A stretch of DNA of 64,000 bases from an uncultured Clostridia bacterium (GCA_934184665.1 CAKPSX010000004.1:7772-71771); one strand, 5' to 3'; shown: positions 35,118-45,059, counted from the stretch's first letter. The notes: a model not told the origin generated them from the letters alone. Numbers and translations are program-made.

Positions 35118-35376
35118 TGTCAAAAGCCGAAGAGAAAGCAAAGTAAATATATCACAAAAGTATTACAGAGAAGATGACAAAGCTGAGAGTCATTTATACA
35201 AGATATATTGAAATTTCACTTTAGAGGTCTTACTTTGAATAATAGTAGAAGTAAGCGGTTGAACCGTTAAAACTATAATGAGGTTAATAAAATGCTTGGA
35301 AAAAGCATAATTAATAAAATTAGGTGGTACCACGAAAGAGCCATTCGTCCTAAGTGCAGGATGATTGGCTCTTTTT
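35118..35376 (+). promoter_or_regulatory. T-box leader (Phe specifier) controlling pheS-pheT
   Basis: A structured leader that senses uncharged tRNA-Phe and prevents early termination. The hallmark T-box sequence AGGTGGTACCACG is at 35322-35334. It is followed by the terminator AGAGCC...GGCTCTTTTT (35338-35376), which competes with the antiterminator. Stem I contains AGAGAAGATGACAAAGC-type bulge sequence and a TTC (35215-35217, followed by A) suitable as the Phe specifier codon. Position directly upstream of pheS agrees with the specifier. Confidence 0.92.
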
Positions 35377-35402
35377 ACATAACATAGTAAGGAGGAATTA
35401 AG

Positions 35403-36452
35403 ATGCAAGAAAAGATTGAAGAAATCAAAAAAAGTGCAGAAGAAAGAATACAAGAAATAAAAAATTCACAAGAATTACAAGAACTTAAAGTAAAATTCTT
35501 AGGCAAAAAAAGTGAATTATCAGGTTTACTAAAAGGATTAGGAAATTTGACAGCTGAAGAAAGACCAAAAGTAGGAGCATTAGTAAATAAAGCTAGAACA
35601 GAAATTGAAGAAAAAATAGCAATTGCAGAAGAGGCAATAAGAGAAAATATGTTAGCAGAACAAATAGAAAATGAAACAATAGATATAACATTACCAGGAA
35701 CTAAAATAAAAAGAGGAAGCAAACACCCAGTAAACAGAGTAATTGAAGAAATTGAAGATTTATTTGTATCAATGGGATATGATGTAGTTGCAGGTCCAGA
35801 GTTAGAAACAGACGAATTCTGCTTTGAAAGATTAAACCTTCCAAAAGGCCATCCAGCAAGAGATATGCAAGATAGTTTTTATATAACAAAAGAACATTTA
35901 CTAAGAACGCAAACATCAGCAGTTCAAGCAAGAACAATGCTAGCAAACACAGAAAAAACACCAATAAGAATGATATGTGCAGGAAAAACATATAGAAGAG
36001 AAGATGATGCAACACATTCACATCAATTTGGTCAAGTAGAGGGGCTAGTAATAGATAAAAAAGAAAGAAATGTATCATTAGCAGATTTAAAAGGCACACT
36101 TGAAATATTTGTGAAAAAACTAACAGGAAAAAATAGTGAATTAAGATTTAGACCAAGTTACTTCCCATTTACAGAACCATCATATGAAGTTGATGTTAGT
36201 TGTTTTAAATGCGGTGGAAAAGGCTGTAACCTTTGTAAACAAACAGGCTGGATAGAAATACTAGGAGCAGGAATTGTGCATCCACATGTATTAGAAATGA
36301 ATGGATATAATCCAGAAGAATATGGAGGCTTTGCATTTGGAACAGGACTAGAAAGATTAGCAATGTTTAAATATGCAATACCAGATATGAGATATTTGTA
36401 TGCAAATGATATTAGATTTTTAACACAATTCGATAGAAAAGATGAAGAATAA
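35403..36452 (+). CDS. pheS: Phenylalanyl-tRNA synthetase alpha subunit
   Basis: The catalytic subunit of the alpha2-beta2 PheRS. The 349-residue chain has an N-terminal coiled coil (residues 1-90), class II motif 2 region [20 protein letters not shown], the family motif [17 protein letters not shown], and motif 3 [17 protein letters not shown] CxxC pair ([17 protein letters not shown]) suggests a zinc site, seen in some bacterial PheS. TAAGGAGG precedes the ATG, and pheT follows 26 bp later. Confidence 0.97.
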   Translation: MQEKIEEIKKSAEERIQEIKNSQELQELKVKFLGKKSELSGLLKGLGNLTAEERPKVGALVNKARTEIEEKIAIAEEAIRENMLAEQIENETIDITLPGTKIKRGSKHPVNRVIEEIEDLFVSMGYDVVAGPELETDEFCFERLNLPKGHPARDMQDSFYITKEHLLRTQTSAVQARTMLANTEKTPIRMICAGKTYRREDDATHSHQFGQVEGLVIDKKERNVSLADLKGTLEIFVKKLTGKNSELRFRPSYFPFTEPSYEVDVSCFKCGGKGCNLCKQTGWIEILGAGIVHPHVLEMNGYNPEEYGGFAFGTGLERLAMFKYAIPDMRYLYANDIRFLTQFDRKDEE

Positions 36453-36478
36453 GTTTACAAAAATGAGGAGGATATAAA

Positions 36479-38842
36479 ATGAAGCTAAGTAAAAACTTTG
36501 TAAAAGACTATGTTGATATAGATGTTGATGTAAAACAATTAGCTGAAGATATGACAAGAGTAGGAAATGAATATGATTCGGCTGAAAAATTAATAAATGC
36601 AACAAAACTAGTAATAGGAGAAATAATTGAATGTGTAGATCACCCAGATTCAGACCATTTACATCTTTGTAAAGTAAATATTGGAACAGAAATATTAAAT
36701 ATTGTATGTGGTGCACCAAATGCAAGAAAAGGTTTAAAAGTTATAGTTGCACAAGATGGAGCAAAATTGCCAGAAACAACAATAAAAAGAGGTGTTATAA
36801 GAGGTCAAGAATCAAATGGTATGTTATGTTCACTAGAAGAGATTGGAGTGGAAAATAAATTCTTAACTCAAAAAGATAAAGAAGGAATTGCAGAATTAGG
36901 AGAAGATGCAATCCCAGGAGAAGATCCTATTAAATATCTTGGACTTGATGATGAAGTTATAGATTTTGAATTAACAGCAAATAGAGGAGATTTATTAAGT
37001 ATATTAGGAATGGCATATGAAATAGGTGCAATTTATGATAAACCAGTAAAAACTGTTGATATAAGCCATAAAGAAGATGGAGAAGATATAAATAAAACAT
37101 TTACAGCAGAAGTAAAAACAGATAATTGTAAAAAGTTATTAATAAAAAGAGTAGAAAACCTAACAATAAAAGAAAGTCCAGCATTTATAAAAAATAGATT
37201 AATGGCATCTGGAATAAGACCAATAAATAATGTTGTAGATATAAGTAATTATGTAATGCTAGAACTAGGTCAACCATTACACTTCTATGATGCAGATAGA
37301 CTTGGAAATAAGCTAGTAGTTAGAATGGCAGAAGATGGAGAAAAACTAACAACACTTGATAACATAGAAAGAACACTAAGTTCAGATGATATAGTTATAG
37401 CAGATAGTACACATGGTGTAGGACTTGCAGGAGTTATGGGTGGACTTGAAACAGAGGTAGAAAATGATACAAAGAACATTATAATAGAATCAGCAATATT
37501 TGATTCTGTAAAAGTAAGACTAACTGCTAAGAAAATACTTAGAAGTGAAGCAAGTAATAGATTTGAAAAAGGAATTGATCCAGCTAGAACAACAATGGCA
37601 ATAGAAAGAGCATGTAAACTATTAGAACAATATGCAGATGGAAAAGTAATAACAGGAACAGTTGAGTACGACAAAACAAACAGCCAAGAAAAAAATATTG
37701 AAATAGAATTTAAGAACATAAATGAAGTATTAGGAACAATAATTCCAAATGAAGAAATATTAAATGTATTTAGAAAACTAGGTTTTGAATACACAGTAAA
37801 TGGAGAAAAAGTAAAAGTAAAAGTTCCAACAAGAAGATTAGATATATCAATAAAAGAAGACTTAATAGAAGAAGTTAGTCGTATATATGGAGTTGATAAT
37901 ATTCAAGGGAAATTACCAGTAGTTCCAATGAGAAAAGGTAGCTATGATAAAACTCAAAGAGAAATAAGAAATAAAATGATAGCATTAGGCTTAAATGAAA
38001 CATTATCATATGTATTAATAAATGACAAAGAAGTAAAACAATATACTTTAGATGATTTTGAACCTTTAAAATTATTAGATCCAATAACAGAAGACAGAAA
38101 TACTTTAAGATATAGTATGATACCATCACTATACAAAATTTATGAATACAATAATGCACGTAACCAAAAAGATATATCTATATTTGAAATAGGAAAAGGC
38201 TTTCACAAAAAAGGCGAAGAATATGGAGAAGATACAAAGTTATGTGCTGTAATGACAGGTAAATATTCACTAGGATTAAATAATACAAAAAATGTTGATT
38301 TCTATACAATAAAAGGAATTGCAGAAGAAATGCTTGATTATCTTGGGTATGCTGGAAGATATAGTTTTATGAAAAAAGAATTTCCTAAAGAAATGCATCC
38401 AGGACAAAGTGCTTATATAAATGTAAATGGTACAGATATTGGTTTAATTGGAAAAGTTCATCCAAGTATTACAAATGAGGATGTTTATGTATTAGAAATT
38501 AATTTAGATGAATTGCTACAAAAAAAGGTTGGAAAGATGAAATATAAAGAAATATCAAAATTTCCGGGAATAAAAAAAGATTTAGCATTTGTAGTTGATA
38601 AAAATGTAATATCAAAAGATATTGAAAAAGCAATAAAATCAGCAGGAGGAAGTTTACTTACAAATATTGAAGTATTTGATGTATATACAGGAATCAATAT
38701 TGGAATAGATAAAAAATCAATTGCATATTCATTAACATTTGAAGATATGAAAAAAACATTAACAGATGATGAAATAAATAATATAATAAACAAAATTATT
38801 GAAACAGTTTCAAAAAAATGTGGTGCAGAAATAAGAAAATAG
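36479..38842 (+). CDS. pheT: Phenylalanyl-tRNA synthetase beta subunit
   Basis: The tRNA-binding and editing subunit of PheRS. In the 787-residue chain, an N-terminal EMAP/tRNA-binding domain (VIGEIIECVDHPDSDHLHLC, then LNIVCGAPNARKGLKVIVAQ) is followed by B3/B4 editing domains (PLHFYDADRLG), B5 domains (RRLDISIKEDLIEEVSRIYG) and the C-terminal ferredoxin-fold anticodon-binding domain (SKFPGIKKDLAFVVDK). Length and order are standard. Co-transcribed with pheS under T-box control. Confidence 0.97.
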   Translation: MKLSKNFVKDYVDIDVDVKQLAEDMTRVGNEYDSAEKLINATKLVIGEIIECVDHPDSDHLHLCKVNIGTEILNIVCGAPNARKGLKVIVAQDGAKLPETTIKRGVIRGQESNGMLCSLEEIGVENKFLTQKDKEGIAELGEDAIPGEDPIKYLGLDDEVIDFELTANRGDLLSILGMAYEIGAIYDKPVKTVDISHKEDGEDINKTFTAEVKTDNCKKLLIKRVENLTIKESPAFIKNRLMASGIRPINNVVDISNYVMLELGQPLHFYDADRLGNKLVVRMAEDGEKLTTLDNIERTLSSDDIVIADSTHGVGLAGVMGGLETEVENDTKNIIIESAIFDSVKVRLTAKKILRSEASNRFEKGIDPARTTMAIERACKLLEQYADGKVITGTVEYDKTNSQEKNIEIEFKNINEVLGTIIPNEEILNVFRKLGFEYTVNGEKVKVKVPTRRLDISIKEDLIEEVSRIYGVDNIQGKLPVVPMRKGSYDKTQREIRNKMIALGLNETLSYVLINDKEVKQYTLDDFEPLKLLDPITEDRNTLRYSMIPSLYKIYEYNNARNQKDISIFEIGKGFHKKGEEYGEDTKLCAVMTGKYSLGLNNTKNVDFYTIKGIAEEMLDYLGYAGRYSFMKKEFPKEMHPGQSAYINVNGTDIGLIGKVHPSITNEDVYVLEINLDELLQKKVGKMKYKEISKFPGIKKDLAFVVDKNVISKDIEKAIKSAGGSLLTNIEVFDVYTGINIGIDKKSIAYSLTFEDMKKTLTDDEINNIINKIIETVSKKCGAEIRK

Positions 38843-38852
38843 CACAAAACAC

Positions 38853-38881
38853 TTGACAAAAACTCAAAAATGGTGTAAAGT
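38853..38881 (+). promoter_or_regulatory. Promoter of the ylxM-ffh-rpsP operon
   Basis: TTGACA and TAAAGT with a 17-bp spacer, 63 bp before ylxM. Confidence 0.6.
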
Positions 38882-38944
38882 ATATAAGCATTACAGTGTT
38901 AAACATAAAATTAACACTATCCACTTAAGAAAGAAGGTAGTAGT

Positions 38945-39292
38945 ATGGAAAAGAAAGTAGAAATAAGCATGTTATGGCAAATCTACGGAAAAATGCTTAC
39001 AGAAAAACAAAGCGAATATATCGATTACTACTACAACAAAGACTTATCTTTATCAGAAATTGCAGAAAACAATGAGATAACAAGACAAGCCGTGAGAGAT
39101 ATCATCAAAAAGGGGGAAAGAAAACTTTTCGAGTTTGAAGAAAAGCTATTGTTTATGAAAAAGACAATTAATCAAGAAAAACAAATCCAACATATACTTT
39201 TCAATTTAAATAAAATACAAAAAGACTCGTCAGACAAAAAAGTTGAAAGCATATTAGAAGAAGTGAGAAAAGAATTAAATTGTTTAGTATAA
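38945..39292 (+). CDS. ylxM: YlxM-family (UPF0122) helix-turn-helix protein
   Basis: A 115-residue protein with a sigma-factor-like HTH (LSLSEIAENNEITRQAVRDIIKKGERKLFEFE, about residues 37-66). This is the family nearly always found just upstream of ffh and thought to influence the signal recognition particle pathway. AGAAAGAAGGTAG precedes the ATG. The ffh start lies 20 bp after its stop. Confidence 0.92.
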   Translation: MEKKVEISMLWQIYGKMLTEKQSEYIDYYYNKDLSLSEIAENNEITRQAVRDIIKKGERKLFEFEEKLLFMKKTINQEKQIQHILFNLNKIQKDSSDKKVESILEEVRKELNCLV

Positions 39293-39312
39293 ACAAAAGA
39301 GAGGAGAAAAAC

Positions 39313-40674
39313 ATGGCATTTGAGGGACTATCATCAAGACTACAAGAAATAACAAGAAAATTTAGAGGAAAAGCAAGAATCACTGAGAGTGACTTGAAAG
39401 AAATGCTTAGAGAAGTAAAACTTGCTTTACTAGAAGCGGATGTAAACTATAAAATAGTAAAAGAATTTATAGCAAACATACAAGAAAAAGCATTAGGCCA
39501 AGATGTAATGAAATCATTAACACCAGGTCAACAAGTTATAAAAATAGTAAAAGATGAATTAATAGAATTACTTGGAGGAACTGAAAGTAAAGTTAATTTT
39601 ACACCAAACCCACCAACAGTAATAATGTTAGTAGGACTTCAAGGGTCAGGTAAAACAACAACAGCAGGAAAGTTAGCTAATCTTTTTAGAAAGCAAGGCA
39701 AAAAGCCACTATTAGTTGCATGTGATGTATATAGACCAGCAGCGATTAAACAATTGCAAGTAATAGGAGCACAGCTAAATATACCAGTATATAGTAATGA
39801 AACATCAAAAGATGTAGTACAAATAGCAAACCAAGCTATGAATGTTGCAATATCTAAATTAAATGATGTAGTAATACTTGATACAGCAGGTAGATTGCAC
39901 ATAGATGATGAATTAATGCAAGAGCTAAAAAATGTAAAGGCAAATATTAAACCACATGAAATCTTATTAGTAGTAGACTCAATGACAGGTCAAGATGCTG
40001 TAAATATAGCACAAAGCTTTAATGAGGCAGTTGGCATAGATGGAGTAGTATTAACAAAACTAGATGGAGATACACGTGGTGGTGCAGCACTTTCAGTAAA
40101 GAAAGTTACAGGTAAGCCGATTAAATTTGCGGCAACTGGTGAAAAATTAAGTGATATTGAAGTATTTAATCCTGAGAGAATGACATCAAGAATACTTGGC
40201 ATGGGTGATGTGTTATCAATAATCGAAAAAGCAGAAGAAACAATGTCTTTAGAAGAGGCAGAAAAAATCGAGAAACAATTAAAGAAAAAAGAATTGGATT
40301 TAGACGATTATTTAACACAGATTAGACAAGTAAAAAAGATGGGTTCATTTTCATCAATATTAAAATTGATACCAGGAATGAATAATAAAATAAAAGACAT
40401 AGATGTGAATGACAAAGAATTTGACAAAATTGAAGCAATAATATGCTCAATGACAAAACAAGAAAAAAGAAATGTGAAATTACTTAATGCAAGTAGAAGA
40501 CAAAGAATTGCAAAAGGTAGTGGAACAACAGTGCAAGATATCAATAAATTCATAAAATCATTTGAAATGACTCAAAAAATGGTTAAACAAATGAAGTCAA
40601 CAAAAGGTGGAATGAAGAAAATGTTAAAGAACTTTAATATGGATATTGATATAGATGACTTGCAAGATTCTTAA
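39313..40674 (+). CDS. ffh: Signal recognition particle protein Ffh
   Basis: The GTPase that binds signal sequences with 4.5S RNA and targets ribosomes to the membrane. The protein is about 453 residues. The N domain starts MAFEGLSSRLQEITRKFRG. The G domain has GLQGSGKTTTAGKLA, DVYRPAAIKQL, DTAGRLHIDDELM and TKLDGDTRGGAALS. The C-terminal M domain is Met-rich (PGMNNKIKD, FEMTQKMVKQMKSTKGGMKKM). GAGGAG 7 bp upstream fixes the ATG at 39313 rather than the in-frame TTG at 39280. Confidence 0.97.
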   Translation: MAFEGLSSRLQEITRKFRGKARITESDLKEMLREVKLALLEADVNYKIVKEFIANIQEKALGQDVMKSLTPGQQVIKIVKDELIELLGGTESKVNFTPNPPTVIMLVGLQGSGKTTTAGKLANLFRKQGKKPLLVACDVYRPAAIKQLQVIGAQLNIPVYSNETSKDVVQIANQAMNVAISKLNDVVILDTAGRLHIDDELMQELKNVKANIKPHEILLVVDSMTGQDAVNIAQSFNEAVGIDGVVLTKLDGDTRGGAALSVKKVTGKPIKFAATGEKLSDIEVFNPERMTSRILGMGDVLSIIEKAEETMSLEEAEKIEKQLKKKELDLDDYLTQIRQVKKMGSFSSILKLIPGMNNKIKDIDVNDKEFDKIEAIICSMTKQEKRNVKLLNASRRQRIAKGSGTTVQDINKFIKSFEMTQKMVKQMKSTKGGMKKMLKNFNMDIDIDDLQDS

Positions 40675-40722
40675 TATAGTTATTAAATTTTAAACTTATA
40701 TATTATTTAGGAGGTGACTAAC

Positions 40723-40956
40723 ATGGTAAAAATAAGATTACAAAGAGAAGGAAAGAAAAGAGCTCCATTCTATCATATAGTTGTAGCTGATTCTAAATCT
40801 CCAAGAGATGGAAAAATCATCGAAAAAATAGGAACATATGACCCAATGACAAAACCATCAACAGTAGTTCTAAACAAAGAAAAATTAGAACAATGGATAA
40901 AAAATGGTGCACAACCAACTGATACTGTAAAAGCACTAATAAACAATGTAAAATAA
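40723..40956 (+). CDS. rpsP: 30S ribosomal protein S16
   Basis: A 77-residue small-subunit protein with the family N-terminus [40 protein letters not shown] and the C-terminal [21 protein letters not shown] at 40709-40717 supports ATG 40723 over the upstream in-frame GTG at 40714, which lies inside the ribosome site. Part of the ffh-rplS operon. Confidence 0.97.
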   Translation: MVKIRLQREGKKRAPFYHIVVADSKSPRDGKIIEKIGTYDPMTKPSTVVLNKEKLEQWIKNGAQPTDTVKALINNVK

Positions 40957-40996
40957 TTATCTTTTAGAAAAAAGTGCATAAGAAGGGGAAAACCAA

Positions 40997-41227
40997 ATGA
41001 AAGAAATATTAGAAACAATAATCAAAAATCTAGTAGATAACCCTGAGGCTGTCACAATAAATGAAGTCGAAGGAGAAAAAAACATTATCTTTGAAGTTAA
41101 AGTCGCTGAAGGAGATATGGGCAAAATAATTGGTAGACAAGGTAAAATTGCTCAATCTATAAGAACAGTAATTAGAGCTATTGCAAATAGAAAAGATAAA
41201 AGAGTTACAGTAGAATTTATTGGATAA
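40997..41227 (+). CDS. khpA: KH-domain RNA-binding protein KhpA (YlqC)
   Basis: A 76-residue single KH-domain protein with the GxxG loop in GKIIGRQGKIAQSIRTVIRA. With KhpB/Jag it forms an RNA-binding pair affecting cell division and elongation in Firmicutes. It occupies its usual place between rpsP and rimM. Its stop overlaps a possible rimM start (TAATG). Confidence 0.95.
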   Translation: MKEILETIIKNLVDNPEAVTINEVEGEKNIIFEVKVAEGDMGKIIGRQGKIAQSIRTVIRAIANRKDKRVTVEFIG

Positions 41228-41238
41228 TGGAGACTAAT

Positions 41239-41748
41239 ATGCAAAAAAGATTAGAAGTTGGTCAAGTCGTAAATATATTTGGAATAAAAGGAGAAGTTAA
41301 AGTAACACCTTTTACAGATGATATAAGAAGGTTTGACGAATTAAAAAAAGTATATGTAAAAATCAAAGGTGAATCAAAACAATATCAAATAGAAAATGTT
41401 AAATATCATAAAAATATGGTATTATTAAAATTCAAAGGTATAGATAAAATAGAAGATGCAGAAAAGCTTAGAAATGCATTTCTTGAAATAGATAGAGAAG
41501 ATGCAATTCCTTTGGAAGAAGGAACATATTTTATAGCTGACTTAATCGGACTAGAAGTTTATACTGATGAAGGGAATATATTAGGTAAGGTTGAAGATGT
41601 ATATAACACAGGTGGTAAAGACATATATGTAGTAAAAGATGAACTAGGTAAACAAATATTGTTACCAGGAATTGATGAAGTAATAAAAGAAGTTAATTTA
41701 GAAGATTCTAAAATAATTGTTCATCTAATACCAGGTTTAGTAAATTAG
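41239..41748 (+). CDS. rimM: 16S rRNA processing protein RimM
   Basis: Assists maturation of the 30S head and binds S19. The protein is about 169 residues. The N-terminal domain has VGQVVNIFGIKGEVKVTPFT, and the PRC-barrel C-terminal domain has TYFIADLIGLEVYTDEGNIL and QILLPGIDEVIKEV. I prefer ATG 41239 because GGAG at 41229-41232 is well spaced; ATG 41227, overlapping the khpA stop, is the alternative. Confidence 0.94.
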   Translation: MQKRLEVGQVVNIFGIKGEVKVTPFTDDIRRFDELKKVYVKIKGESKQYQIENVKYHKNMVLLKFKGIDKIEDAEKLRNAFLEIDREDAIPLEEGTYFIADLIGLEVYTDEGNILGKVEDVYNTGGKDIYVVKDELGKQILLPGIDEVIKEVNLEDSKIIVHLIPGLVN

Positions 41749-41759
41749 GAGAGTTTTAA

Positions 41760-42470
41760 ATGAAGTTTGATGTACTAACACTATTTCCAGAAATGTTTGA
41801 AGCTATAAAGCAAAGCATAATTGGAAAAGCAGCAGAAAAAAATCTAATAAATATAAATTTAATAAACATTAGAGATTTTTCTAAGAACAAACACAAAAAA
41901 GTTGATGACACTCCTTATGGTGGTGGTGCAGGCATGGTAATGCAAGCAGACGTAGTATATGATGCATATAAATCAATAAAAGATGAAAATGCAAAAGTAA
42001 TATATTTAACACCACAAGGAAAAGTATTAAACCAGAAAAAAGTAGAAGAATTAAGCAAAGAAGAACATCTTATTCTATTATGTGGACATTATGAAGGAAT
42101 AGACCAAAGAGTATTAGATAAAATAGTTGATGAGGAAATATCTATTGGAGATTATGTATTAACAGGTGGGGAAATACCCGCAATGGTGCTAATAGATAGT
42201 GTTAGTAGATATGTAGAAGGGGTGCTAAGTGAAGATTCGATTTCAGAAGAATCATTTTCACAAGGAATACTTGAATATCCTCAATATACTAGACCAGAAA
42301 TATTTGAAGGAATGAAAGTTCCAGAAATACTACAATCAGGTCATCATGAAAATATAAAAAAATGGAGAAGATGTGAGGCTTTAAAAAACACATATAATAA
42401 AAGACCAGAGCTTTTAGAAAATGTAGAATTGTCAGAACAAGACAAGAAATATTTAGAAAAAATAAAATAG
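41760..42470 (+). CDS. trmD: tRNA (guanine37-N1)-methyltransferase
   Basis: Methylates G37 next to the anticodon to prevent frameshifting. The 236-residue SPOUT enzyme has MKFDVLTLFPEMFEAI at the N-terminus, DDTPYGGGAGMVM, and the knot region HYEGIDQRVLDKIVDEEISI then GDYVLTGGEIPAMVLIDSV. The C-terminal domain holds YPQYTRPEIFEGMKVPEIL and SGHHENIKKWR. AGGAGAG precedes the ATG, 11 bp after rimM. Confidence 0.97.
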   Translation: MKFDVLTLFPEMFEAIKQSIIGKAAEKNLININLINIRDFSKNKHKKVDDTPYGGGAGMVMQADVVYDAYKSIKDENAKVIYLTPQGKVLNQKKVEELSKEEHLILLCGHYEGIDQRVLDKIVDEEISIGDYVLTGGEIPAMVLIDSVSRYVEGVLSEDSISEESFSQGILEYPQYTRPEIFEGMKVPEILQSGHHENIKKWRRCEALKNTYNKRPELLENVELSEQDKKYLEKIK

Positions 42471-42471
42471 G

Positions 42472-42501
42472 TGTAAAGTACTAATAAAAGTACCGCTTAC
42501 A
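42472..42501 (+). promoter_or_regulatory. Hairpin upstream of rplS (possible L19 leader)
   Basis: GTAAAGTAC and GTACCGCTTAC can pair around TAATAAAA, immediately ahead of the rplS ribosome site. L19 leaders are known in Firmicutes at this place; I cannot confirm this one matches that family. Confidence 0.35.
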
Positions 42502-42526
42502 TAAAGAAAGAAGGAGGTAAATACTA

Positions 42527-43093
42527 ATGGATATCATAAAATCAATAGAACATGAACAATTAAAAAACAAGATTCCTGATTTAAAAGTAGGAAACACAGT
42601 TAGAGTACATGTTAAAATTAAAGAAGGAAACAAAGAAAGAATCCAAGTATTTGAAGGAATTATAATTAAAAAACAAGGTGGAGGAGTAAACAGCACATTT
42701 ACAGTAAGAAAAATATCTTATGGTGTTGGTGTAGAAAAAACATTCTTAATTCATTCACCATTAGTAGAAAAAGTTGAAGTAGTTAGAGTTGGTAAAGCTA
42801 GAAGAGCTAAACTATACTATCTAAGAGAAAGAACAGGTAAAGCTTCTAAAACTAAAGAAATGGTTGGAGCAAGAATTGAAAATAAAGAAATTGTTATCAA
42901 ACCAGAATTAACTGAAGAACCAGTTAAAGAAGAAGTAGAAAAAGTTGAAGAAGTAGTAAGCAAAGAAGTTGCTCCAGAAGCACCAGTTGAAACAGTTTCA
43001 GCTGAAACAGCTGAAAAAACAGCAGAAGTTGTTGAAACAGAAGCTAAAGTTGAAAAAGCTGAAAAAGAAGCAACAGCAGAAAAAGCAGAATAA
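42527..43093 (+). CDS. rplS: 50S ribosomal protein L19 with long acidic C-terminal extension
   Basis: L19 sits at the 30S-50S interface. Residues about 1-115 are standard ([40 protein letters not shown], then the end [17 protein letters not shown]). The chain continues to 188 residues with a tail of about 70 residues made almost only of Glu, Lys, Val, Ala and Thr ([30 protein letters not shown]). Bacterial L19 is normally about 115 residues, so the tail is an unusual, probably disordered addition. There is no in-frame stop between core and tail. AAGGAGG precedes the ATG. Confidence 0.95.
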   Translation: MDIIKSIEHEQLKNKIPDLKVGNTVRVHVKIKEGNKERIQVFEGIIIKKQGGGVNSTFTVRKISYGVGVEKTFLIHSPLVEKVEVVRVGKARRAKLYYLRERTGKASKTKEMVGARIENKEIVIKPELTEEPVKEEVEKVEEVVSKEVAPEAPVETVSAETAEKTAEVVETEAKVEKAEKEATAEKAE

Positions 43094-43163
43094 CTTGTTC
43101 ACAAACAGTGTAGAGATTTTGGTACAAATATAAAATTTCAACTGAATAAAGAATGTAAAAATG

Positions 43164-43206
43164 AATAGTGAGCTAGAAATAACATTTTTTGGTTCACTAT
43201 TTTTTC
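43164..43206 (+). terminator. Terminator of the ylxM-rplS operon
   Basis: AATAGTGA / TCACTATT arms followed by TTTTTCG, with a long AT-rich loop. Confidence 0.75.
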
Positions 43207-43232
43207 GCGGAAGTAAGGAGAGAAGATAACAT

Positions 43233-45059
43233 ATGAATTTAAAGAACGATAGAGGAATAGCAGGTGTAGATATAGCGGTTTCACTTGTAATATTACTAAT
43301 ATTTGTATCGCTAATAGCAGGATTGTTCTATAATATATCAAATACATCAAAAAAATTAGATAAGAAAACAGAAGCTACAAACTTAGCGATAAACACAATA
43401 GAAAAAATGAAGTCAATGAATTTTGAAGAACTAGAAGTAACTGGTGATGAAGAAACAAGAAAACCATTGAGTGAATGTAGTATAGCTAATAAAGATGAAA
43501 TATCAATACCAAAAGGATATGATGTGGAAGTTTCTGTAGAAAAATCTGCAGATAATGATAATGAAAAAATAGTAAGGGTATATGTAACATATAAAGAGAA
43601 AAATCAGGAACAAGAAGTAAAATTAGAAACATTAATAAAATTAGCAGATAAATCAGATAATACAGATGTACCTATACCAAATGGATTTGTTGTATCAAAG
43701 GCAACAGGGGAATATGACAAAGACAAGGGATTGGTTATATATGAAGGAACAGATGATGTTACAGATGAAAATGTAGAAGAGGCCAAGAAAACAAGAAACC
43801 AATATGTATGGATACCTGTAACAGATTATGAAACAAAAGATTATGACGAAACAGGAAAAACATATACAGAAGATATAGATGAGGCTTCTGTAGAAGAGAA
43901 AAAAAACATAGAAGAAAGCATAAAAAAATATGGTGGATATTTTATAAGTAGATATGAAATGGGCGAAAAAGATGGAAAAGCAGTATCTATGCAAGGTTAT
44001 GAACCAAAAACAAATATAACAGCAGAACAAGCAATATCAAATTCAAGAAATGTATATGATGAAAGCAGAAATCTTGAGGTAATTTCGACACCAGTATATG
44101 GCAAACAATGGGATACAGCAATAGAATGGCTAAAAGGAATTTATCAGTTTGAAAATGGAGCTGAATATGGTAATTACAGTGATTTTAATAGAAGCAATGC
44201 AGGAATAAAATTATCAGAAATATTATTCAATAATAAATACAATTTTAATAAAAGCAGATATTTTAATATTAACAAAAACAATGCAAAAATTAATTTAACA
44301 AATGTTGCATTTGGAATGACAGGTGTTGATATAAGTACATATTTTGATAATACATCAGCAATAGTGCCATCATATGAAAATACAATAACTTCTACATTAA
44401 AAGTAGAAGTAAATAAACCAGAAACAGGTGGTGCATATATTGCTATAAGAGAGTCAGATAAATATAATTATATAAAATCAATAAACTATAATTTTGAACA
44501 AAAAGATTCATGGGTAAAGCAAGGCGAATATTGGTATTATAAAAATGTGGTTGAAAAAGGTGATATAATAAGTATTCCAATAGAAATCACAAATAATGTT
44601 AATAATACTAAAAATGTTCAAGAAACAGAAATTGATTTTGAAGTTGCGGCAATTCAAGCACGTAATATAGAAGTAGACTTTGATGACGAATTACCATGGG
44701 GAATTGAAATGTCTGAAAATAAAAATGATAATAAGATAAATGCTGTCTCTGATATAATTGTAAAATCTGATTTAATGTTGGCATATGCAACAGATTTAAA
44801 ATCAGCAACATATGAGCATTCAATAAAACCAAATACTAAAAAAGTAACAGGTTATAGCGATTCGTGGAAAATAAATAATATATATGACTTGGCAGGAAAT
44901 GTTGCAGAAATTACAGCAGAAAAAACGGGAAGCAATTATATAATTAGAGGTGGAAAATATTATTATTTAGGAAAAAATGAAATTGCAAAAAGGGAAGAAA
45001 TATCAACAAGCACTTCAAATAGTGACATAGGATATAGAATCGCATTGTATGTAAAATAG
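43233..45059 (+). CDS. Pilin-like membrane-anchored protein with FGE-sulfatase/C-type-lectin-like domain
   Basis: A 608-residue surface protein. The N-terminus (RGIAGVDIAVSLVILLIFVS, then LIAGLFYNISNTSKKLDKK) is one hydrophobic helix resembling type IV prepilin or pseudopilin N-termini. It lacks an unmistakable prepilin peptidase site. About residues 185-608 look like a formylglycine-generating-enzyme-type fold: RNQYVWIPVTDYET, GGYFISRYEMGEKDGKAVSM, TAIEWLKG, then near the end INNIYDLAGNVAEITAE, IIRGGKYYYLG and DIGYRIALYV. The middle (about 310-480) is a beta-rich insertion. The Cys pair of true sulfatase-activating FGE is not seen, so binding rather than catalysis is likely. AAGGAG precedes the ATG. 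No pilus assembly genes are adjacent. Confidence 0.75.
   Translation: MNLKNDRGIAGVDIAVSLVILLIFVSLIAGLFYNISNTSKKLDKKTEATNLAINTIEKMKSMNFEELEVTGDEETRKPLSECSIANKDEISIPKGYDVEVSVEKSADNDNEKIVRVYVTYKEKNQEQEVKLETLIKLADKSDNTDVPIPNGFVVSKATGEYDKDKGLVIYEGTDDVTDENVEEAKKTRNQYVWIPVTDYETKDYDETGKTYTEDIDEASVEEKKNIEESIKKYGGYFISRYEMGEKDGKAVSMQGYEPKTNITAEQAISNSRNVYDESRNLEVISTPVYGKQWDTAIEWLKGIYQFENGAEYGNYSDFNRSNAGIKLSEILFNNKYNFNKSRYFNINKNNAKINLTNVAFGMTGVDISTYFDNTSAIVPSYENTITSTLKVEVNKPETGGAYIAIRESDKYNYIKSINYNFEQKDSWVKQGEYWYYKNVVEKGDIISIPIEITNNVNNTKNVQETEIDFEVAAIQARNIEVDFDDELPWGIEMSENKNDNKINAVSDIIVKSDLMLAYATDLKSATYEHSIKPNTKKVTGYSDSWKINNIYDLAGNVAEITAEKTGSNYIIRGGKYYYLGKNEIAKREEISTSTSNSDIGYRIALYVK

Noticed and set aside
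43233..45059. Possible diversity-generating retroelement target because of the lectin-like fold
   Set aside because: No reverse transcriptase, template repeat or accessory gene is in the window.
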